Below, one piece after another: positions 28,567 through 39,171 of a stretch of DNA of 64,000 nucleotides. The notes beneath the pieces are model-generated. The model searched no databases. It was not told the origin of the DNA and saw only the letters and a program-made list of their open reading frames with translations. Position 1 is the first letter of the stretch; each line of letters starts with the position of its first letter. Both the position numbers and the translations under genes were made by a program. This DNA is from Streptococcus sp. S1 (GTDB lineage: Bacteria; Bacillota; Bacilli; Lactobacillales; Streptococcaceae), in NCBI RefSeq assembly GCF_034137685.1, contig NZ_CP139418.1, positions 1,267,001 to 1,331,000 on the forward strand. The letters are read 5' to 3'.

Positions 28567-28591
28567 TTCAGAACCACTCGTTTTTATCTTT

Positions 28592-29332
28592 TTAAACGTT
28601 TAGAACTTTATCCAAGAATTCTTTTAAACGTGGGTGTTGTGGGTTGTCGAAGATTTGGTCTGGTTTGCCATCTTCGAGGAATTCACCGTCTGCGGTAAAG
28701 ATGACGCGGTTGGCTACTTGGCGGGCGAATCCCATCTCGTGGGTAACGATGATCATGGTCATGCCTTGCTCTGCCAACTCTTTCATAACGTTCAATACAT
28801 CTCCGACCATCTCAGGGTCAAGGGCAGAAGTCGGTTCGTCAAAGAGCATAATATCTGGATTCATGGCGAGTCCACGGGCAATGGCCACACGTTGTTTTTG
28901 ACCACCGGAAAGACTATTTGGATTGGCATCGGCTTTATCTGCAAGTCCAACTTTTTCCAACAATTCCATCCCGACTTTTTGAGCTTCTTCACGGGTCATC
29001 AGTTTGTGCTCTACTGGCGCAAACATAATGTTTTCAAGGACGCTCATGTGAGGGAAAAGGTTGAAGTGTTGGAAAACCATCCCGATATTTTCACGGACCA
29101 AATCAACATTGGTTTTTGGATCGGTTAGATCATATCCATTTATGGTAATTTGACCTTTTGTCACTTCTTCGAGGAGATTAAGACTACGAAGGAAGGTCGA
29201 TTTACCAGAACCGGACGGCCCGATAATACAGACCACATCCCCTTCGTAGAATTTTGTTGAGATTCCTTTTAAGACCTCATTTTCACCGTAGTATTTGTGG
29301 AGGTCATGGACATCAATTTTTAATTTAGCCAT
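28592..29332 (-). CDS. glnQ: Glutamine/polar amino acid ABC transporter ATP-binding protein
   Basis: The 246-residue ATPase has Walker [10 protein letters not shown] (about residue 38), Q-loop [11 protein letters not shown], signature LSGGQKQR and Walker [15 protein letters not shown]. It is the polar amino acid (GlnQ/ArtP) type. Its ATG abuts the stop codon of the upstream fused GlnP, so the two are coupled. They form a complete importer energised here. Confidence 0.93.
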   Translation of the reverse strand: MAKLKIDVHDLHKYYGENEVLKGISTKFYEGDVVCIIGPSGSGKSTFLRSLNLLEEVTKGQITINGYDLTDPKTNVDLVRENIGMVFQHFNLFPHMSVLENIMFAPVEHKLMTREEAQKVGMELLEKVGLADKADANPNSLSGGQKQRVAIARGLAMNPDIMLFDEPTSALDPEMVGDVLNVMKELAEQGMTMIIVTHEMGFARQVANRVIFTADGEFLEDGKPDQIFDNPQHPRLKEFLDKVLNV

Positions 29333-31515
29333 TAGTTAACCTTCTTTTCTAATTTTTTTGCAAATCGTGTTAGCAAGGTGATAATCACGAGGTAGAAGAC
29401 GGCAAGGATAGCATACATCTTGAAACTTTGGTAGTTTCGAGCAATGATGATCTTACCAGTTTGGAAGAGTTCTACCAATCCGATTGCAGACACAATAGTC
29501 GTATCTTTCAGGGCAATGACGAATTGGTTCACAAAGTTTGGAAGCATGAGTTTGGTTGCTTGTGGCAAGATGATCTTGCGCATGGTCTTGCCATAAGAGA
29601 TTCCAAGGCTTCGGCTGGCTTCCATCTGTCCAATCGGTACAGCTTGGATCCCCCCACGGACAATTTCTGCGATATAAGCAGCAGCATTGAGGGAGAGGGC
29701 GATGGTACCTGCGACAAAGTCGTTGATTGGGGATTGGTGACCTGTGACCGATTCAATCAAGTTTGGAATTCCCCAGAAGATGAAGGCGGCAAGGATCATG
29801 AGTGGGATCCCACGAATAACATCGACAAAGATTTCTGCTGTCCAGCGGAGCCACTTATAAGGACTAACACTAAACATCCCAAAGATAACACCGATCACCA
29901 TAGCAATGGCGAAAGAGAGAAGTGCAAGGGCAAGAGTCACACCCAAACCACTTAACAATTGTTTGTAGTTGTTTTGAAGTAAGCCCCAGATCGTTGTTTC
30001 ATCTGCCGTTGTACTTGAAGTACTTGATTTGCTATCTGCTTTAAGGTATTTATCGAGAATCTTTTGGTATTGACCGCTTTTCTTCAAGTTCGCAAGACCG
30101 TTATTGAACATTTCGATCAATTCAGGATTTTCACCCTTCTTAACGGCAAATGCTAGTTGACCACTTGGAGTCCCTTCGATAGGTGTTTTGAATTTACGTC
30201 CTTGTTTAATAGCGTATTTGATAACAGGTTCGTCATCCATAATCGCTGCAACAGAACCAGAATTCAAACTATCATACATAGAAGCTCCATCAGAGAACGT
30301 TTTGATCTTGTAACCATATTTCTTTTGGTTTTTTTCAAGGAAGTTTTGTGAGGAAGTACCGTTTTTAACACCGACTGTCTTTCCTTTTAGGTCATCATAT
30401 GAATCAATCTTGCTGCTTTCTTGAACGGCTAGAATAGAATTGGCCGTGTAGTATGGTTCAGAAAAATCAAATGTTTCTTTCCGAGCATCTGTTACGGTCA
30501 TCCCTGCGATCATTCCTTGCGCATGTCCGGATTGGACATCACTTACCGCTGCGTCAAATCCAGGATTATTAATCTCGATGGTAAATCCTTGGTCTTTGGC
30601 AATAGCCTTGATCAAGTCCATATCGATCCCTGTGTATTTGTTTTTTCCATTTTGGAAGACAAATGGTGCAAAAGATGAGTCACTTGAAATTACATATTTT
30701 GATTTTTTAGGAGTTGCTTTTTGACCAGCAGGAGTAGTTGTTTCTGGAACGGTACTGTTACTTGATGATTGGCTTTCACCTGTCCATTTCTTGATGATCT
30801 CATCAAGTGTTCCATCAGCTTTCATTTGAGCGAGGGCCTTGTTAAATTCAGTGATCAACTTTTCATGCTTACCGCCTTTTTTTACACCAAAGGCAAAGCC
30901 ACCGACTGCTTCCCCGTCCATATTGATAGCTAGGTCCTGCCCCTTTTGAATGGCGTATTGAATAACAGGTTGGTCATCCATCACCGCATCGACCGCACCA
31001 GCTGATAAACTGTTGTACATGAGATCACCAGTATCAAAAGTCTTGATCTTGTAGCCGTACTTGTCCTTGTTTTTATCGAGGAAGCGTTGGGCTGCAGTTC
31101 CGTTTTTGACACCGACTGTCTTCCCTTTTAATTGGCTGTACTTCGTGATTTTATCGGCTTTCGTAGTCGCGATGACAACTTTTGTATCGTAGTAAGTATC
31201 AGACATGGTGAAGACTTTTTCACGTTCTGTTGTTTTGGTCATCCCTGCCATGATGGCATCCGCTTGACCAGCTTGAACTGCATTGACCGCTGCATCAAAT
31301 CCCGGGAAGGATTTGTCCAAATTCCAGCCATTGATTTCAGCGACCTTGTCCAAGATCTCTACGTCAATTCCTTTATAGGTTTGATCTGAATCCTTAAATT
31401 CAAACGGTGCATATGCTGTGTCGAAAACGACCTTGATCGTTTCAGCATGAGCATGACCAGCGAATGCAACGAATGGAAATAAGAACAGCAAACATGCTAG
31501 TAATTTTTTCTTCAT
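29332..31515 (-). CDS. glnP: Fused amino acid ABC transporter: two substrate-binding domains plus permease
   Basis: The 727-residue protein starts with a signal peptide ([23 protein letters not shown]), then two tandem amino acid-binding domains (about residues 25-250 and 270-495). A Ser/Thr linker and a permease domain with the EAA-type loop [20 protein letters not shown] (about 640) follow. This is the GlnP architecture of lactic acid bacteria, where the two domains bind glutamine, glutamate or asparagine with different affinity. Both domains carry similar GVKNGT and MDDxPVIxYAI motifs, showing duplication. It is first in the operon and preceded by a promoter and a hairpin leader. Confidence 0.93.
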   Translation of the reverse strand: MKKKLLACLLFLFPFVAFAGHAHAETIKVVFDTAYAPFEFKDSDQTYKGIDVEILDKVAEINGWNLDKSFPGFDAAVNAVQAGQADAIMAGMTKTTEREKVFTMSDTYYDTKVVIATTKADKITKYSQLKGKTVGVKNGTAAQRFLDKNKDKYGYKIKTFDTGDLMYNSLSAGAVDAVMDDQPVIQYAIQKGQDLAINMDGEAVGGFAFGVKKGGKHEKLITEFNKALAQMKADGTLDEIIKKWTGESQSSSNSTVPETTTPAGQKATPKKSKYVISSDSSFAPFVFQNGKNKYTGIDMDLIKAIAKDQGFTIEINNPGFDAAVSDVQSGHAQGMIAGMTVTDARKETFDFSEPYYTANSILAVQESSKIDSYDDLKGKTVGVKNGTSSQNFLEKNQKKYGYKIKTFSDGASMYDSLNSGSVAAIMDDEPVIKYAIKQGRKFKTPIEGTPSGQLAFAVKKGENPELIEMFNNGLANLKKSGQYQKILDKYLKADSKSSTSSTTADETTIWGLLQNNYKQLLSGLGVTLALALLSFAIAMVIGVIFGMFSVSPYKWLRWTAEIFVDVIRGIPLMILAAFIFWGIPNLIESVTGHQSPINDFVAGTIALSLNAAAYIAEIVRGGIQAVPIGQMEASRSLGISYGKTMRKIILPQATKLMLPNFVNQFVIALKDTTIVSAIGLVELFQTGKIIIARNYQSFKMYAILAVFYLVIITLLTRFAKKLEKKVN

Positions 31516-31584
31516 TTCTGTCTCCTTTTAATTCTTTTCTCTTTGGGTATTTGACCCATGAGCACATTGACCAAAGGATGGCCT

Positions 31585-31623
31585 AAAAAAAACAAATCAT
31601 TCATACCAAAACGAGTATGAATG
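31585..31623 (-). promoter_or_regulatory. Possible attenuator in the glnPQ leader
   Basis: On the minus strand CATTCATAC and its complement (nine base pairs, loop of eight) are followed by ATTTG and eight T. It sits about 25 bases after the promoter and 70 bases before the gene, where termination would cut off expression. Confidence 0.5.
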
Positions 31624-31647
31624 GTCTTATGTTTTTCTACAAAAGCT

Positions 31648-31676
31648 ATTATATCAGAAAAGACTTTGCTTTGCAA
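31648..31676 (-). promoter_or_regulatory. Promoter of glnPQ
   Basis: TTGCAA, 17-base spacer, TATAAT, with an extended TG-A before the -10, reading leftwards. Confidence 0.8.
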
Positions 31677-31720
31677 GAAAAATCGAGTTTTCATGTTAGG
31701 TTTTCTGACATGAAACAATA

Positions 31721-31749
31721 TTGCAGCTCTGGATTTTCTTTGTTACAAT
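31721..31749 (+). promoter_or_regulatory. Promoter of the CPBP protease gene
   Basis: TTGCAG, 17-base spacer, TACAAT with an extended TG-T before the -10. Confidence 0.75.
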
Positions 31750-31777
31750 GGACCTATTAGATAAATGGAGGTTGATC

Positions 31778-32716
31778 ATGAAGAAAGGAAAGATCATTCA
31801 GGATATAAAAACAAACACATCTATGCCAGTTCTTATTTCTACACTATTCTATGTATTTTTAGCCTCCCTCTTTATAGAAGGGGGACTATGGCTTGGTAGT
31901 GAATTGGTGGGACCATTTTCCTTAGTGATAGGTTTTCTGGCGGAGTTCTTTTCACCAGGAAATGGGACAGCAAGTATTCAAGAATTTTTCTACCATTATT
32001 TTCTCTATTATGAGCTCTTCAGTTTTGTAATCATTCTGTTCCTCTTTATGTTTTGGGTGAAGGTCATAGAGAAGAATGCAATATCAAGCTTAGGCTTTGT
32101 AAAAAGAAATTGGCTCAAGTATCTAGTCTGGGGGATCATGATTTCACTTGTTCAAATGGGAGTGATCGCGCTTGTCTACCAAGTAAGTGGCATCGGGTCT
32201 TTTGTGTTAAATGAGCTCAGTTTAGAGCCCTTGCTTTTTATCCTAGGATTATTTCCATTTTGGCTCATCCAAGGAGGGACGGAAGAAGTAGCGACGCGAG
32301 GTTGGCTTCTGACTCGGATTGCTGCAAGAACTAATCTGCCTTTAGCGATCGCGATTTCTAGTAGTCTCTTTGGCATTCTGCATATGGGTAATGCAGGAGT
32401 GACCTTCTTATCCGTTCTGAATATCATCCTCGATGGAGTGCTGGCTGCTCTGCTTTTTATCTATACGGATAGTATCTGGCTAGTGGTCGCCCAACACGGC
32501 ACTTGGAACTATGTACAAGGAAATCTCCTTGGTTTTCAAGTCAGTGGCACAGGTGCAGATGCGTCTATCTTTAGTTTTACCATGGGAGATGGACCTGACT
32601 GGTTGACCGGAGGGGCATTTGGAGCAGAAGGATCAATCATCACCACTTTGGTTCTTCTTGTATCCCTAGTGATTGTCTATCGCTTAGGGGAGAGGAAAGA
32701 AAAGTTTGATGACTAA
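31778..32716 (+). CDS. CPBP family intramembrane glutamic endopeptidase (CAAX/Abi type)
   Basis: The 312-residue protein has about eight membrane helices. The CPBP motifs are present in order: EEVATRGWLL (EExxxR), FGILHMGN, and VVAQHGTWNYVQG, giving the paired glutamates and histidines of the active site. In lactic acid bacteria such proteins often sit in bacteriocin immunity loci. Here it lies beside a two-component/ABC module that also looks like peptide-antibiotic resistance. The start is the ATG after GGAGGTTGATC. Confidence 0.88.
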   Translation: MKKGKIIQDIKTNTSMPVLISTLFYVFLASLFIEGGLWLGSELVGPFSLVIGFLAEFFSPGNGTASIQEFFYHYFLYYELFSFVIILFLFMFWVKVIEKNAISSLGFVKRNWLKYLVWGIMISLVQMGVIALVYQVSGIGSFVLNELSLEPLLFILGLFPFWLIQGGTEEVATRGWLLTRIAARTNLPLAIAISSSLFGILHMGNAGVTFLSVLNIILDGVLAALLFIYTDSIWLVVAQHGTWNYVQGNLLGFQVSGTGADASIFSFTMGDGPDWLTGGAFGAEGSIITTLVLLVSLVIVYRLGERKEKFDD

Positions 32717-32750
32717 CCTCTGTGTAATGTCTGAAAGTCATATATGAAAA

Positions 32751-32818
32751 AGACAAACACCAAAAATGACGTTTGTCTGCGTTTTGAGTCGAACACATAA
32801 TGATGAGTTCGGCTTTTT
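32751..32818. terminator. Two terminator hairpins between convergent genes
   Basis: AGACAAAC/GTTTGTCT (32751-32778) and AGTCGAAC/GTTCGGCT (32787-32814, followed by T5 on the plus strand) separate the CPBP gene from the histidine kinase gene. Confidence 0.7.
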
Positions 32819-33895
32819 CTATATAATAATGGGAATGATTAGTTTCACTTGTGCACCATTATTACTATTTTCTAAGTGCATAGTTCCATTATGAAGTTTC
32901 ATGACACGTTTCACGAAAGATAAACCAAGTCCAAAGTGACTTTCTTGAGAGAGTGTTCTTGCTTGGTCCTCTTTATAGAAAAGATTTCCAGCATGTTGTA
33001 ATACATTTTTTGAAAAACTAGATTGATTATTCCATATAGTTAGAACTAATTGACCATTGTCTTGTGACATTGTTAGCTGGATCTTTGCATCATTATCTTG
33101 TTGATGTTGTATTGCATTATTAATAATATTGGTGATTGCTCGGAAAAATAGATTGGAATGAATGGCAATTTGTGTCGATGGAGTTACTGTATTTGAAAAA
33201 ACAAAATTCGTATTTCTAGGGAGTAAAGGAGTGATCTGTTCCTTCAATTGATGAGTTACTTGTTTAATTGATATATTTTCAAGTTGGATATCATGGTCGT
33301 AAAAAGTTTTGGAATATTGGATAAAGTTGTTAAAATAATCGTTTAACTGAATACTTGCTTGCTCAAGGTCTTTTAGACATTCCATTGTTTGAGGTGTTTG
33401 CTCGGTGGATTGTAGGAATTCAGCATTTCCTCTAATGACAGTTAGAGGGCTACGAAGATCATGTGCAGCGCTAGATACTTGAAACATGAGTTCTTTTTTT
33501 TGATCTTTTTCATTTTGAATTCTATTTTTTATATCAGATTGCATTTTTTCAATCAGATCGTTTGTTTCAATGAATTCTTTAATCTGCAAATGGTGATGTT
33601 CATTTTTTGTGAAGTATAGACCACTATGATAAACCATATTCATTTCTGTTTGAATCTCAGTTAATAATCGTCTAATATTTATTACAATGATAAAAATTAA
33701 AATGATGCAAAGATATATCCAAGAACTGACGCTAAAAAATAAAGCAAAGTGATTGGCATTTTTCTCATTAATTCCAGATACAGAAGATAGAAGAGCTGGA
33801 ACTATGTAAAAAAGTATCAGACATAGAAGAAATTGCCAAATGATTTTAAGGTAGGTACGCTTAATGAGTTGCTTGATTGTCAATTCTTTTTCCAT
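32819..33895 (-). CDS. Sensor histidine kinase of a peptide-antibiotic-type two-component system
   Basis: About 358 residues: two N-terminal membrane helices with a very short outside loop, then HisKA (H-box SSAAHDLRSPLTVIRGNAEF) and ATPase domain (N-box FRAITNIINNAIQH, G2 box HFGLGLSFVKRV). The G1 region reads LTIWNNQSSF and is atypical. The start is the ATG after GGAGGAGG; an in-frame ATG six codons upstream is before that site. It overlaps the response regulator gene, which is translated first. Short-loop kinases paired with ABC transporters often sense lantibiotics or bacitracin. Confidence 0.88.
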   Translation of the reverse strand: MEKELTIKQLIKRTYLKIIWQFLLCLILFYIVPALLSSVSGINEKNANHFALFFSVSSWIYLCIILIFIIVINIRRLLTEIQTEMNMVYHSGLYFTKNEHHHLQIKEFIETNDLIEKMQSDIKNRIQNEKDQKKELMFQVSSAAHDLRSPLTVIRGNAEFLQSTEQTPQTMECLKDLEQASIQLNDYFNNFIQYSKTFYDHDIQLENISIKQVTHQLKEQITPLLPRNTNFVFSNTVTPSTQIAIHSNLFFRAITNIINNAIQHQQDNDAKIQLTMSQDNGQLVLTIWNNQSSFSKNVLQHAGNLFYKEDQARTLSQESHFGLGLSFVKRVMKLHNGTMHLENSNNGAQVKLIIPIII

Positions 33896-34551
33896 TTGTA
33901 TCCTCCTCCCCATACTGTTTTGATTGGATCAATTTGATGAATCTTAAATTTTTGTCTAATTTGATAGATGTATTCAGTAATGGATCGTAGTTGTGCATCA
34001 GAGTCTACAGGATAGAGGTAATTGTAAAGTTCTTCTATGCTAAATATTCGGTTCTCATTTTTTGCTAAAAGATAAAGTAAATCAAACTCTCGCTTAGTTA
34101 ATGAAATTCTGTTTGATTGATAATAAACTTCTTGACTATCTCGATAAAAAGTTATATTTGAATCCATCTCTTCTCTAGAGGCGTTGTGAGATCTTTCTTC
34201 CCTACGAAGATGCATTTGAATTCTTGCAATTAATTCTTTAATGCTGAATGGTTTTGTGATGTAATCATCTGCCCCAGCTTGAATTCCTTTTAGTAAATCT
34301 TCTTCAAAATCTTTAGCGGTTAGAAATAGGATTGGAGTAGTAATTTGTGAACGAATGGAACGACAGATTTCTAAACCAGAAATAGGCATCATGACGTCAA
34401 GTAAAATTAGATCGAATCCAGTAAAGTCACAGATATTAATCTCCTCTATATTTTTACGAGTTTCCACCTGAAAGTTGTTGGCTTTTAATGCATTCTCTAT
34501 TAATCGTAAGATTTTTTCATCATCGTCAATGGCTAAAATTTTATACTTCAT
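33880..34551 (-). CDS. OmpR-family response regulator
   Basis: The 223-residue protein has a receiver domain (acidic pair IDDDEK, phospho-aspartate in LILLDVMMPISG, lysine in YITKPF) and a C-terminal winged helix (ISLTKREFDLLYLLAKNENRIFS, LRSITEYIYQIRQKF in parts). It is cotranscribed with the kinase and divergent from the ABC operon, its likely target. The 158-base intergenic region has an extended -10 (TG-T-TATACT, about 34650) for the ABC genes. Confidence 0.92.
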   Translation of the reverse strand: MKYKILAIDDDEKILRLIENALKANNFQVETRKNIEEINICDFTGFDLILLDVMMPISGLEICRSIRSQITTPILFLTAKDFEEDLLKGIQAGADDYITKPFSIKELIARIQMHLRREERSHNASREEMDSNITFYRDSQEVYYQSNRISLTKREFDLLYLLAKNENRIFSIEELYNYLYPVDSDAQLRSITEYIYQIRQKFKIHQIDPIKTVWGGGYKWKKN

Positions 34552-34709
34552 AGTTCCTCCAATTATATGAGCATATTATAGCAAATATAGAATGTAATTT
34601 GTTGAAAATGAAAAAAATAATTATTCTGAGAATTTCCTGATTTTCTCCTGTTATACTTGCTCCAAGTGAAGGTGGAATTTCACTAAAAGTTAGAAAGGAA
34701 AAAGAATGA

Positions 34710-35420
34710 ATGATAACAATTCAAAAGCTACATAAGGAATATAATAATAAAATTGTCCTTCAAAACGTGTCTTTCAAAGCCAAAAAAGGTGAGATTACTG
34801 GATTGATTGGACCGAATGGATCTGGAAAATCAACTTTAATTAGAATTTTGCTTGGTTTAGAAAATAGTCAAATGGGAATGGCGTTGATCGATGGGAAAAA
34901 ATACTCTCAATTGGGAGATAATCCTTTTTGTATTGTTGGATCATTCCTAGATAGTTGTCAACCTTATCCAACTAGAACAGGATTTCAGCATCTTCGGTGG
35001 ATTGGTTTGGCTTGTGGCGTTGACAAAAATAGGTGCAACGAATGTTTAGAGTTGGTGGGGTTAAGTGAAGCTAAAAATAAAAAAGTAAAAGACTATTCAT
35101 TAGGAATGAAGCAACGTCTTGGTTTAGCAACAGCCTTATTAGCAAATCCTGATATCTTAATTTTAGATGAACCAATCAATGGATTAGATCCAGAGGGTAT
35201 ACGCTGGGTACGCAATTTTTTGCAGTCTTTTGTCAATGAAGGTAAGTCTGTATTAATGACAAGTCATTATATGAGTGAGTTAGAATTAACTGTAGATCAT
35301 TTGGTTGGTATTTCTAATGGAAAAATTGTTCTTGATGCTCCTACCAAAGACATTTTGAAACAGTTTGGATCTTTTGAGGAGGCATATTTTAAGGCACTCG
35401 AAGGGAAAGAAGGTGAATAA
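34710..35420 (+). CDS. LanF-like ABC transporter ATP-binding protein
   Basis: The 236-residue ATPase has Walker A GPNGSGKST (about residues 32-40), signature YSLGMKQRL and Walker B LILDEPINGLDPEG. In the usual Q-loop position the sequence is VGSFLDSCQPYPTRTG, with aspartate instead of glutamine. Lantibiotic-immunity ATPases (LanF) have glutamate here (the E-loop), so this is a close variant. It is followed by two permeases of about 270 and 229 residues, as in LanFEG. Base composition is AT-rich compared with the flanking core genes. Confidence 0.85.
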   Translation: MITIQKLHKEYNNKIVLQNVSFKAKKGEITGLIGPNGSGKSTLIRILLGLENSQMGMALIDGKKYSQLGDNPFCIVGSFLDSCQPYPTRTGFQHLRWIGLACGVDKNRCNECLELVGLSEAKNKKVKDYSLGMKQRLGLATALLANPDILILDEPINGLDPEGIRWVRNFLQSFVNEGKSVLMTSHYMSELELTVDHLVGISNGKIVLDAPTKDILKQFGSFEEAYFKALEGKEGE

Positions 35421-35421
35421 T

Positions 35422-36234
35422 ATGTTGAAGCGTTCCTTTTTTAGTGACCTCTATAAATATTGTAGTTTACCTACTTTTAAATTCACTTTTTTTCTTATTA
35501 TGGGAGTCAGCATATTTTTTTCAATTCAAAATATCCAGGTGATAAATGCTTTAGTAGAAGGAAATGGACAGGCTGTTAACCTTGATCCATCTATGCTATC
35601 ATCGAATCCAGTCTATACAGTCAGAGATGCTCTCTTATCCTCACCCTACCAAGCAAGTGTTATTTTCTTACCAATCTTAGTTTCACTTGTTTATTCAACC
35701 CATTACCAATTTGGTGATGATAATTTTACTCAGTTATTGATCCCAAACTGGAAAGTTCGTCTTACTGGGTTTATTGCAAGTTCGGTTATTTTATCGATAC
35801 TTTCTACTTTAGTATTATCTATAGTAAATGCTATTATCTTACTCATTTTTCTAGATTCAACTTTAAAGAATTATTTAGAATTTACATTGTTCTTAGATGT
35901 CACGGTAAGAGTTATGATATTTGCAATCGTTCTTACTTTATTAGCTTTACTTTTCGTAATAGTAACGAAAAAATCAATGACTTCATTAATTGCAGACGTT
36001 TTGTTATTGGTAATCACTTTATCAGGTATTCTAAGAGGAATTTCTTCTAAAATAGAAAATCTCTTGCCTTTGATTGGAGCAAAGTCATTTGCTTTTGGCC
36101 GAATTGAAGGGACTCAAACGAGCCAATTATATGGATTTACACTTTTAGTAGTTGAAGGGATCTTGTTCTTGGTATTCATAATGCTTGTAGAAATGATTCG
36201 AATGAGGAGGAAGAATGGTAAGAATATTTTTTAG
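35422..36234 (+). CDS. ABC-2-type permease (LanE-like)
   Basis: The 270-residue protein has about six membrane helices and the layout of bacitracin/lantibiotic immunity permeases (Tyr/Phe-rich N-terminal segment, large outside loop with PSMLSSNPVYTVRDALLSSPYQ). The start is the ATG after AAGGTGA, directly after the ATPase stop. Sequence identity to named LanE proteins is low by eye; the assignment rests on size, topology and order. Confidence 0.75.
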   Translation: MLKRSFFSDLYKYCSLPTFKFTFFLIMGVSIFFSIQNIQVINALVEGNGQAVNLDPSMLSSNPVYTVRDALLSSPYQASVIFLPILVSLVYSTHYQFGDDNFTQLLIPNWKVRLTGFIASSVILSILSTLVLSIVNAIILLIFLDSTLKNYLEFTLFLDVTVRVMIFAIVLTLLALLFVIVTKKSMTSLIADVLLLVITLSGILRGISSKIENLLPLIGAKSFAFGRIEGTQTSQLYGFTLLVVEGILFLVFIMLVEMIRMRRKNGKNIF

Positions 36235-36904
36235 TCTTATTGTCAAAAAATATAGTTTAAAACCCGTAAAGTACCAGATAGCTATACAGTTACTTTTTAT
36301 AGGTTTTGTGTGTCTCTTAGGTGTTTTACCAGTTTCAATAAATGATACTGTTGTACAATTATCTATAAAGCAAGCTCTTGTTTTTGCATCAATGCTCTCT
36401 GTTAGTATTGGGTGCGTTAATGCATTTGTTGAGTTACAATCTCACGAAACAAAACTGGTTTATTTGGTAAGTGGAAAAAGGATCTTAAGTTCAATTAGGA
36501 TCCTGTTCGTAGAGTTATGTGATGTAGTACTACAATCAACCTTATATTTCATTGTACTGCTTGTATGGTTTCATTCTTTAAGTGGCGAAAATGGTGTCAG
36601 TTTAGAACTTTTCAGTTTCTATTTGATTGGCTCCATCCAATATTTTTTGATTTCTTACTTCCTAAGTTATTTTTTCAAAAGTCCAATGGGGAGTTTAGCT
36701 ATTTTGCTTCTATTTCCTATTTTGGTACAACCATTCATTGAAAGAGTAGTGGAACCATTGACTAGTTATTTATTTTATAATATCATTGCGGAAACAATAT
36801 TAGGGAGAATTTCCAATTTGCAACTCTGTACTTACGTTATTGGACTTGTATGCTCACTTGGAGCAACTCTCTACCTCTTGGTAAGGAATCAAGAAGTTAA
36901 GTAG
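36215..36904 (+). CDS. ABC-2-type permease (LanG-like)
   Basis: The 229-residue protein has about six membrane helices and overlaps the previous permease by 20 bases. It is the third gene of the ATPase-permease-permease operon. No cytoplasmic enzyme motif is visible. A possible terminator hairpin lies about 105 bases downstream (37008-37040). The 263-base gap before uvrB holds no other gene that I can support. Confidence 0.72.
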   Translation: MVRIFFSLIVKKYSLKPVKYQIAIQLLFIGFVCLLGVLPVSINDTVVQLSIKQALVFASMLSVSIGCVNAFVELQSHETKLVYLVSGKRILSSIRILFVELCDVVLQSTLYFIVLLVWFHSLSGENGVSLELFSFYLIGSIQYFLISYFLSYFFKSPMGSLAILLLFPILVQPFIERVVEPLTSYLFYNIIAETILGRISNLQLCTYVIGLVCSLGATLYLLVRNQEVK

Positions 36905-37007
36905 TAAATTGATTTCGTAAAAATGATACCGATGAACAAGCCTTGCTAATTTTTGTACATCTTGGAAACTGATGTTTATTACGTATTGCATTGTTTTAGA
37001 ATAAAAG

Positions 37008-37048
37008 ACAAGACTTTCGAAGTAATTGCGAGAGTCTTGTTTAGTTTT
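37008..37048 (+). terminator. Weak hairpin after the LanFEG-like operon
   Basis: ACAAGACT and AGTCTTGT form an eight-base stem with a 17-base loop, followed by TTAGTTTT. Confidence 0.45.
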
Positions 37049-37167
37049 CACTCTAATGCGTGTCCAATTAATTATTTTGTAATATGTTGTTTTCCCTTTC
37101 ATTCCTCATCTCAGAGAATTCTAGTGATTTATGGTAAAATAAGGTCTATATATGTGAGGACAAAGAG

Positions 37168-39156
37168 ATGATTAATCGAGTAACTGATAACAAATTTAAA
37201 CTAGTATCCAAATACCAACCGTCTGGGGATCAACCGCAGGCCATTGAACAGTTGGTGGATAACATCGAGGGTGGTGAGAAGGCGCAAATCCTGATGGGAG
37301 CGACTGGTACGGGGAAGACCTATACTATGAGTCAGGTCATTGCCCAGGTCAATAAGCCGACCCTGGTCATTGCTCACAATAAAACCCTAGCAGGTCAGCT
37401 CTATGGGGAGTTCAAGGAATTTTTCCCGGAAAATGCGGTCGAGTACTTCGTATCTTACTATGATTACTACCAGCCAGAAGCCTATGTGCCATCGAGCGAT
37501 ACCTATATCGAAAAAGATAGTTCGGTCAATGATGAAATTGATAAACTACGCCACTCCGCAACATCAGCTTTGTTGGAGCGTAACGATGTCATCGTTGTGG
37601 CTTCTGTCTCTTGTATCTATGGTTTGGGTTCGCCGAAGGAATATGCCGATAGCGTGGTGAGTCTGCGTCCAGGTCTGGAGATTTCTCGTGATAAACTGCT
37701 GAATGACTTGGTGGATATCCAGTTTGAGCGCAATGATATCGACTTTCAACGGGGGAAATTCCGTGTTCGTGGAGATGTGGTCGAGATTTTCCCAGCTTCG
37801 CGTGATGAACATGCCTTCCGGGTGGAGTTTTTCGGGGATGAGATTGAGCGGATTCGGGAGATTGAAGCTTTGACAGGCCAGGTTCTGGGAGATGTGGACC
37901 ACTTGGCTATTTTCCCAGCCACTCACTTCGTGACCAATGATGACCATATGGAAGTGGCCATCGCCAAGATTCAGGCGGAACTTGAGGAGCAGTTAAAAGT
38001 CTTTGAAAAGGAAGGGAAGTTGCTAGAAGCTCAACGCTTGAAACAGCGTACTGAGTACGATATTGAAATGCTAAGGGAGATGGGCTACACCAATGGGGTC
38101 GAAAACTACTCCCGTCATATGGATGGCCGGAGTGAAGGAGAGCCTCCTTACACCCTTCTTGACTTCTTCCCAGAAGATTTCCTCATCATGATCGATGAAA
38201 GTCACATGACCATGGGACAGATCAAGGGCATGTACAATGGAGACCGTTCCCGCAAGGAGATGCTGGTCAACTATGGTTTCCGTTTGCCGTCTGCCTTAGA
38301 TAACAGGCCACTGCGTCGGGAGGAGTTTGAAAGCCATGTCCACCAGATCGTTTATGTGTCTGCGACACCAGGTGACTATGAAATGGAACAAACTGATACT
38401 GTCATCGAGCAGATCATTCGTCCGACAGGTCTACTCGATCCTGAGGTGGAAGTGCGTCCGACCATGGGTCAAATGGACGATCTCTTGGGTGAGATCAATG
38501 CGCGTGTAGAACGTGGAGAGCGGACCTTTGTCACCACCCTGACCAAAAAGATGGCAGAAGACTTGACTGACTACTTTAAAGAAATGGGTGTCAAGGTCAA
38601 ATACATGCACTCGGATATTAAGACCTTGGAGCGGACGGAGATTATCCGTGATTTGCGTCTGGGCGTTTTTGACGTCTTGGTTGGGATTAACCTTCTTCGG
38701 GAAGGGATAGACGTACCGGAAGTCAGCCTAGTTGCTATCCTTGATGCGGATAAGGAAGGTTTCCTACGTAATGAACGTGGCCTCATTCAAACCATTGGAC
38801 GGGCAGCCCGTAATAGTGAGGGACATGTGATCATGTATGCGGACACCATGACCCAGTCTATGCAAAAAGCCATCGATGAAACCGCCCGCCGTCGTCAGAT
38901 TCAGATGGCCTATAATGAAGAGCATGGCATTGTGCCACAAACCATCAAGAAGGAAATTCGTGACCTGATCTCTGTTACCAAGGCGGTGGGCAAGGAAGAG
39001 GATAAGGAAGTCGATATCACCAGTCTCAATCGACAAGAGCGCAAGGAACTGGTCAAGAAACTGCAAGGCCAAATGCAAGAAGCAGTCGAAGTGCTTGATT
39101 TCGAATTGGCAGCACAAATCCGTGATATGATGTTGGAAGTCAAGGCTTTGGATTAA
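37168..39156 (+). CDS. uvrB: Excinuclease ABC subunit B
   Basis: The 662-residue damage-recognition helicase works in nucleotide excision repair with UvrA and UvrC. Walker A is GATGTGKTY (about residues 44-52). The beta-hairpin region [20 protein letters not shown] follows at about 93-112. Helicase motifs such as DESH and the C-terminal UVR motif ([11 protein letters not shown]) are present. Length is normal. An extended -10 (TG-G-TAAAAT, about 37131) precedes it. Confidence 0.97.
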   Translation: MINRVTDNKFKLVSKYQPSGDQPQAIEQLVDNIEGGEKAQILMGATGTGKTYTMSQVIAQVNKPTLVIAHNKTLAGQLYGEFKEFFPENAVEYFVSYYDYYQPEAYVPSSDTYIEKDSSVNDEIDKLRHSATSALLERNDVIVVASVSCIYGLGSPKEYADSVVSLRPGLEISRDKLLNDLVDIQFERNDIDFQRGKFRVRGDVVEIFPASRDEHAFRVEFFGDEIERIREIEALTGQVLGDVDHLAIFPATHFVTNDDHMEVAIAKIQAELEEQLKVFEKEGKLLEAQRLKQRTEYDIEMLREMGYTNGVENYSRHMDGRSEGEPPYTLLDFFPEDFLIMIDESHMTMGQIKGMYNGDRSRKEMLVNYGFRLPSALDNRPLRREEFESHVHQIVYVSATPGDYEMEQTDTVIEQIIRPTGLLDPEVEVRPTMGQMDDLLGEINARVERGERTFVTTLTKKMAEDLTDYFKEMGVKVKYMHSDIKTLERTEIIRDLRLGVFDVLVGINLLREGIDVPEVSLVAILDADKEGFLRNERGLIQTIGRAARNSEGHVIMYADTMTQSMQKAIDETARRRQIQMAYNEEHGIVPQTIKKEIRDLISVTKAVGKEEDKEVDITSLNRQERKELVKKLQGQMQEAVEVLDFELAAQIRDMMLEVKALD

Positions 39157-39171
39157 GATAGGATAAAGCGA

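Noticed and set aside
31512..31718. 68-residue minus-strand frame before glnP
   Set aside because: It overlaps the glnPQ promoter and leader hairpin and has no supporting motif.
36953..37171. 72-residue frame upstream of uvrB
   Set aside because: It covers the terminator-like hairpin and the uvrB promoter; no family features.
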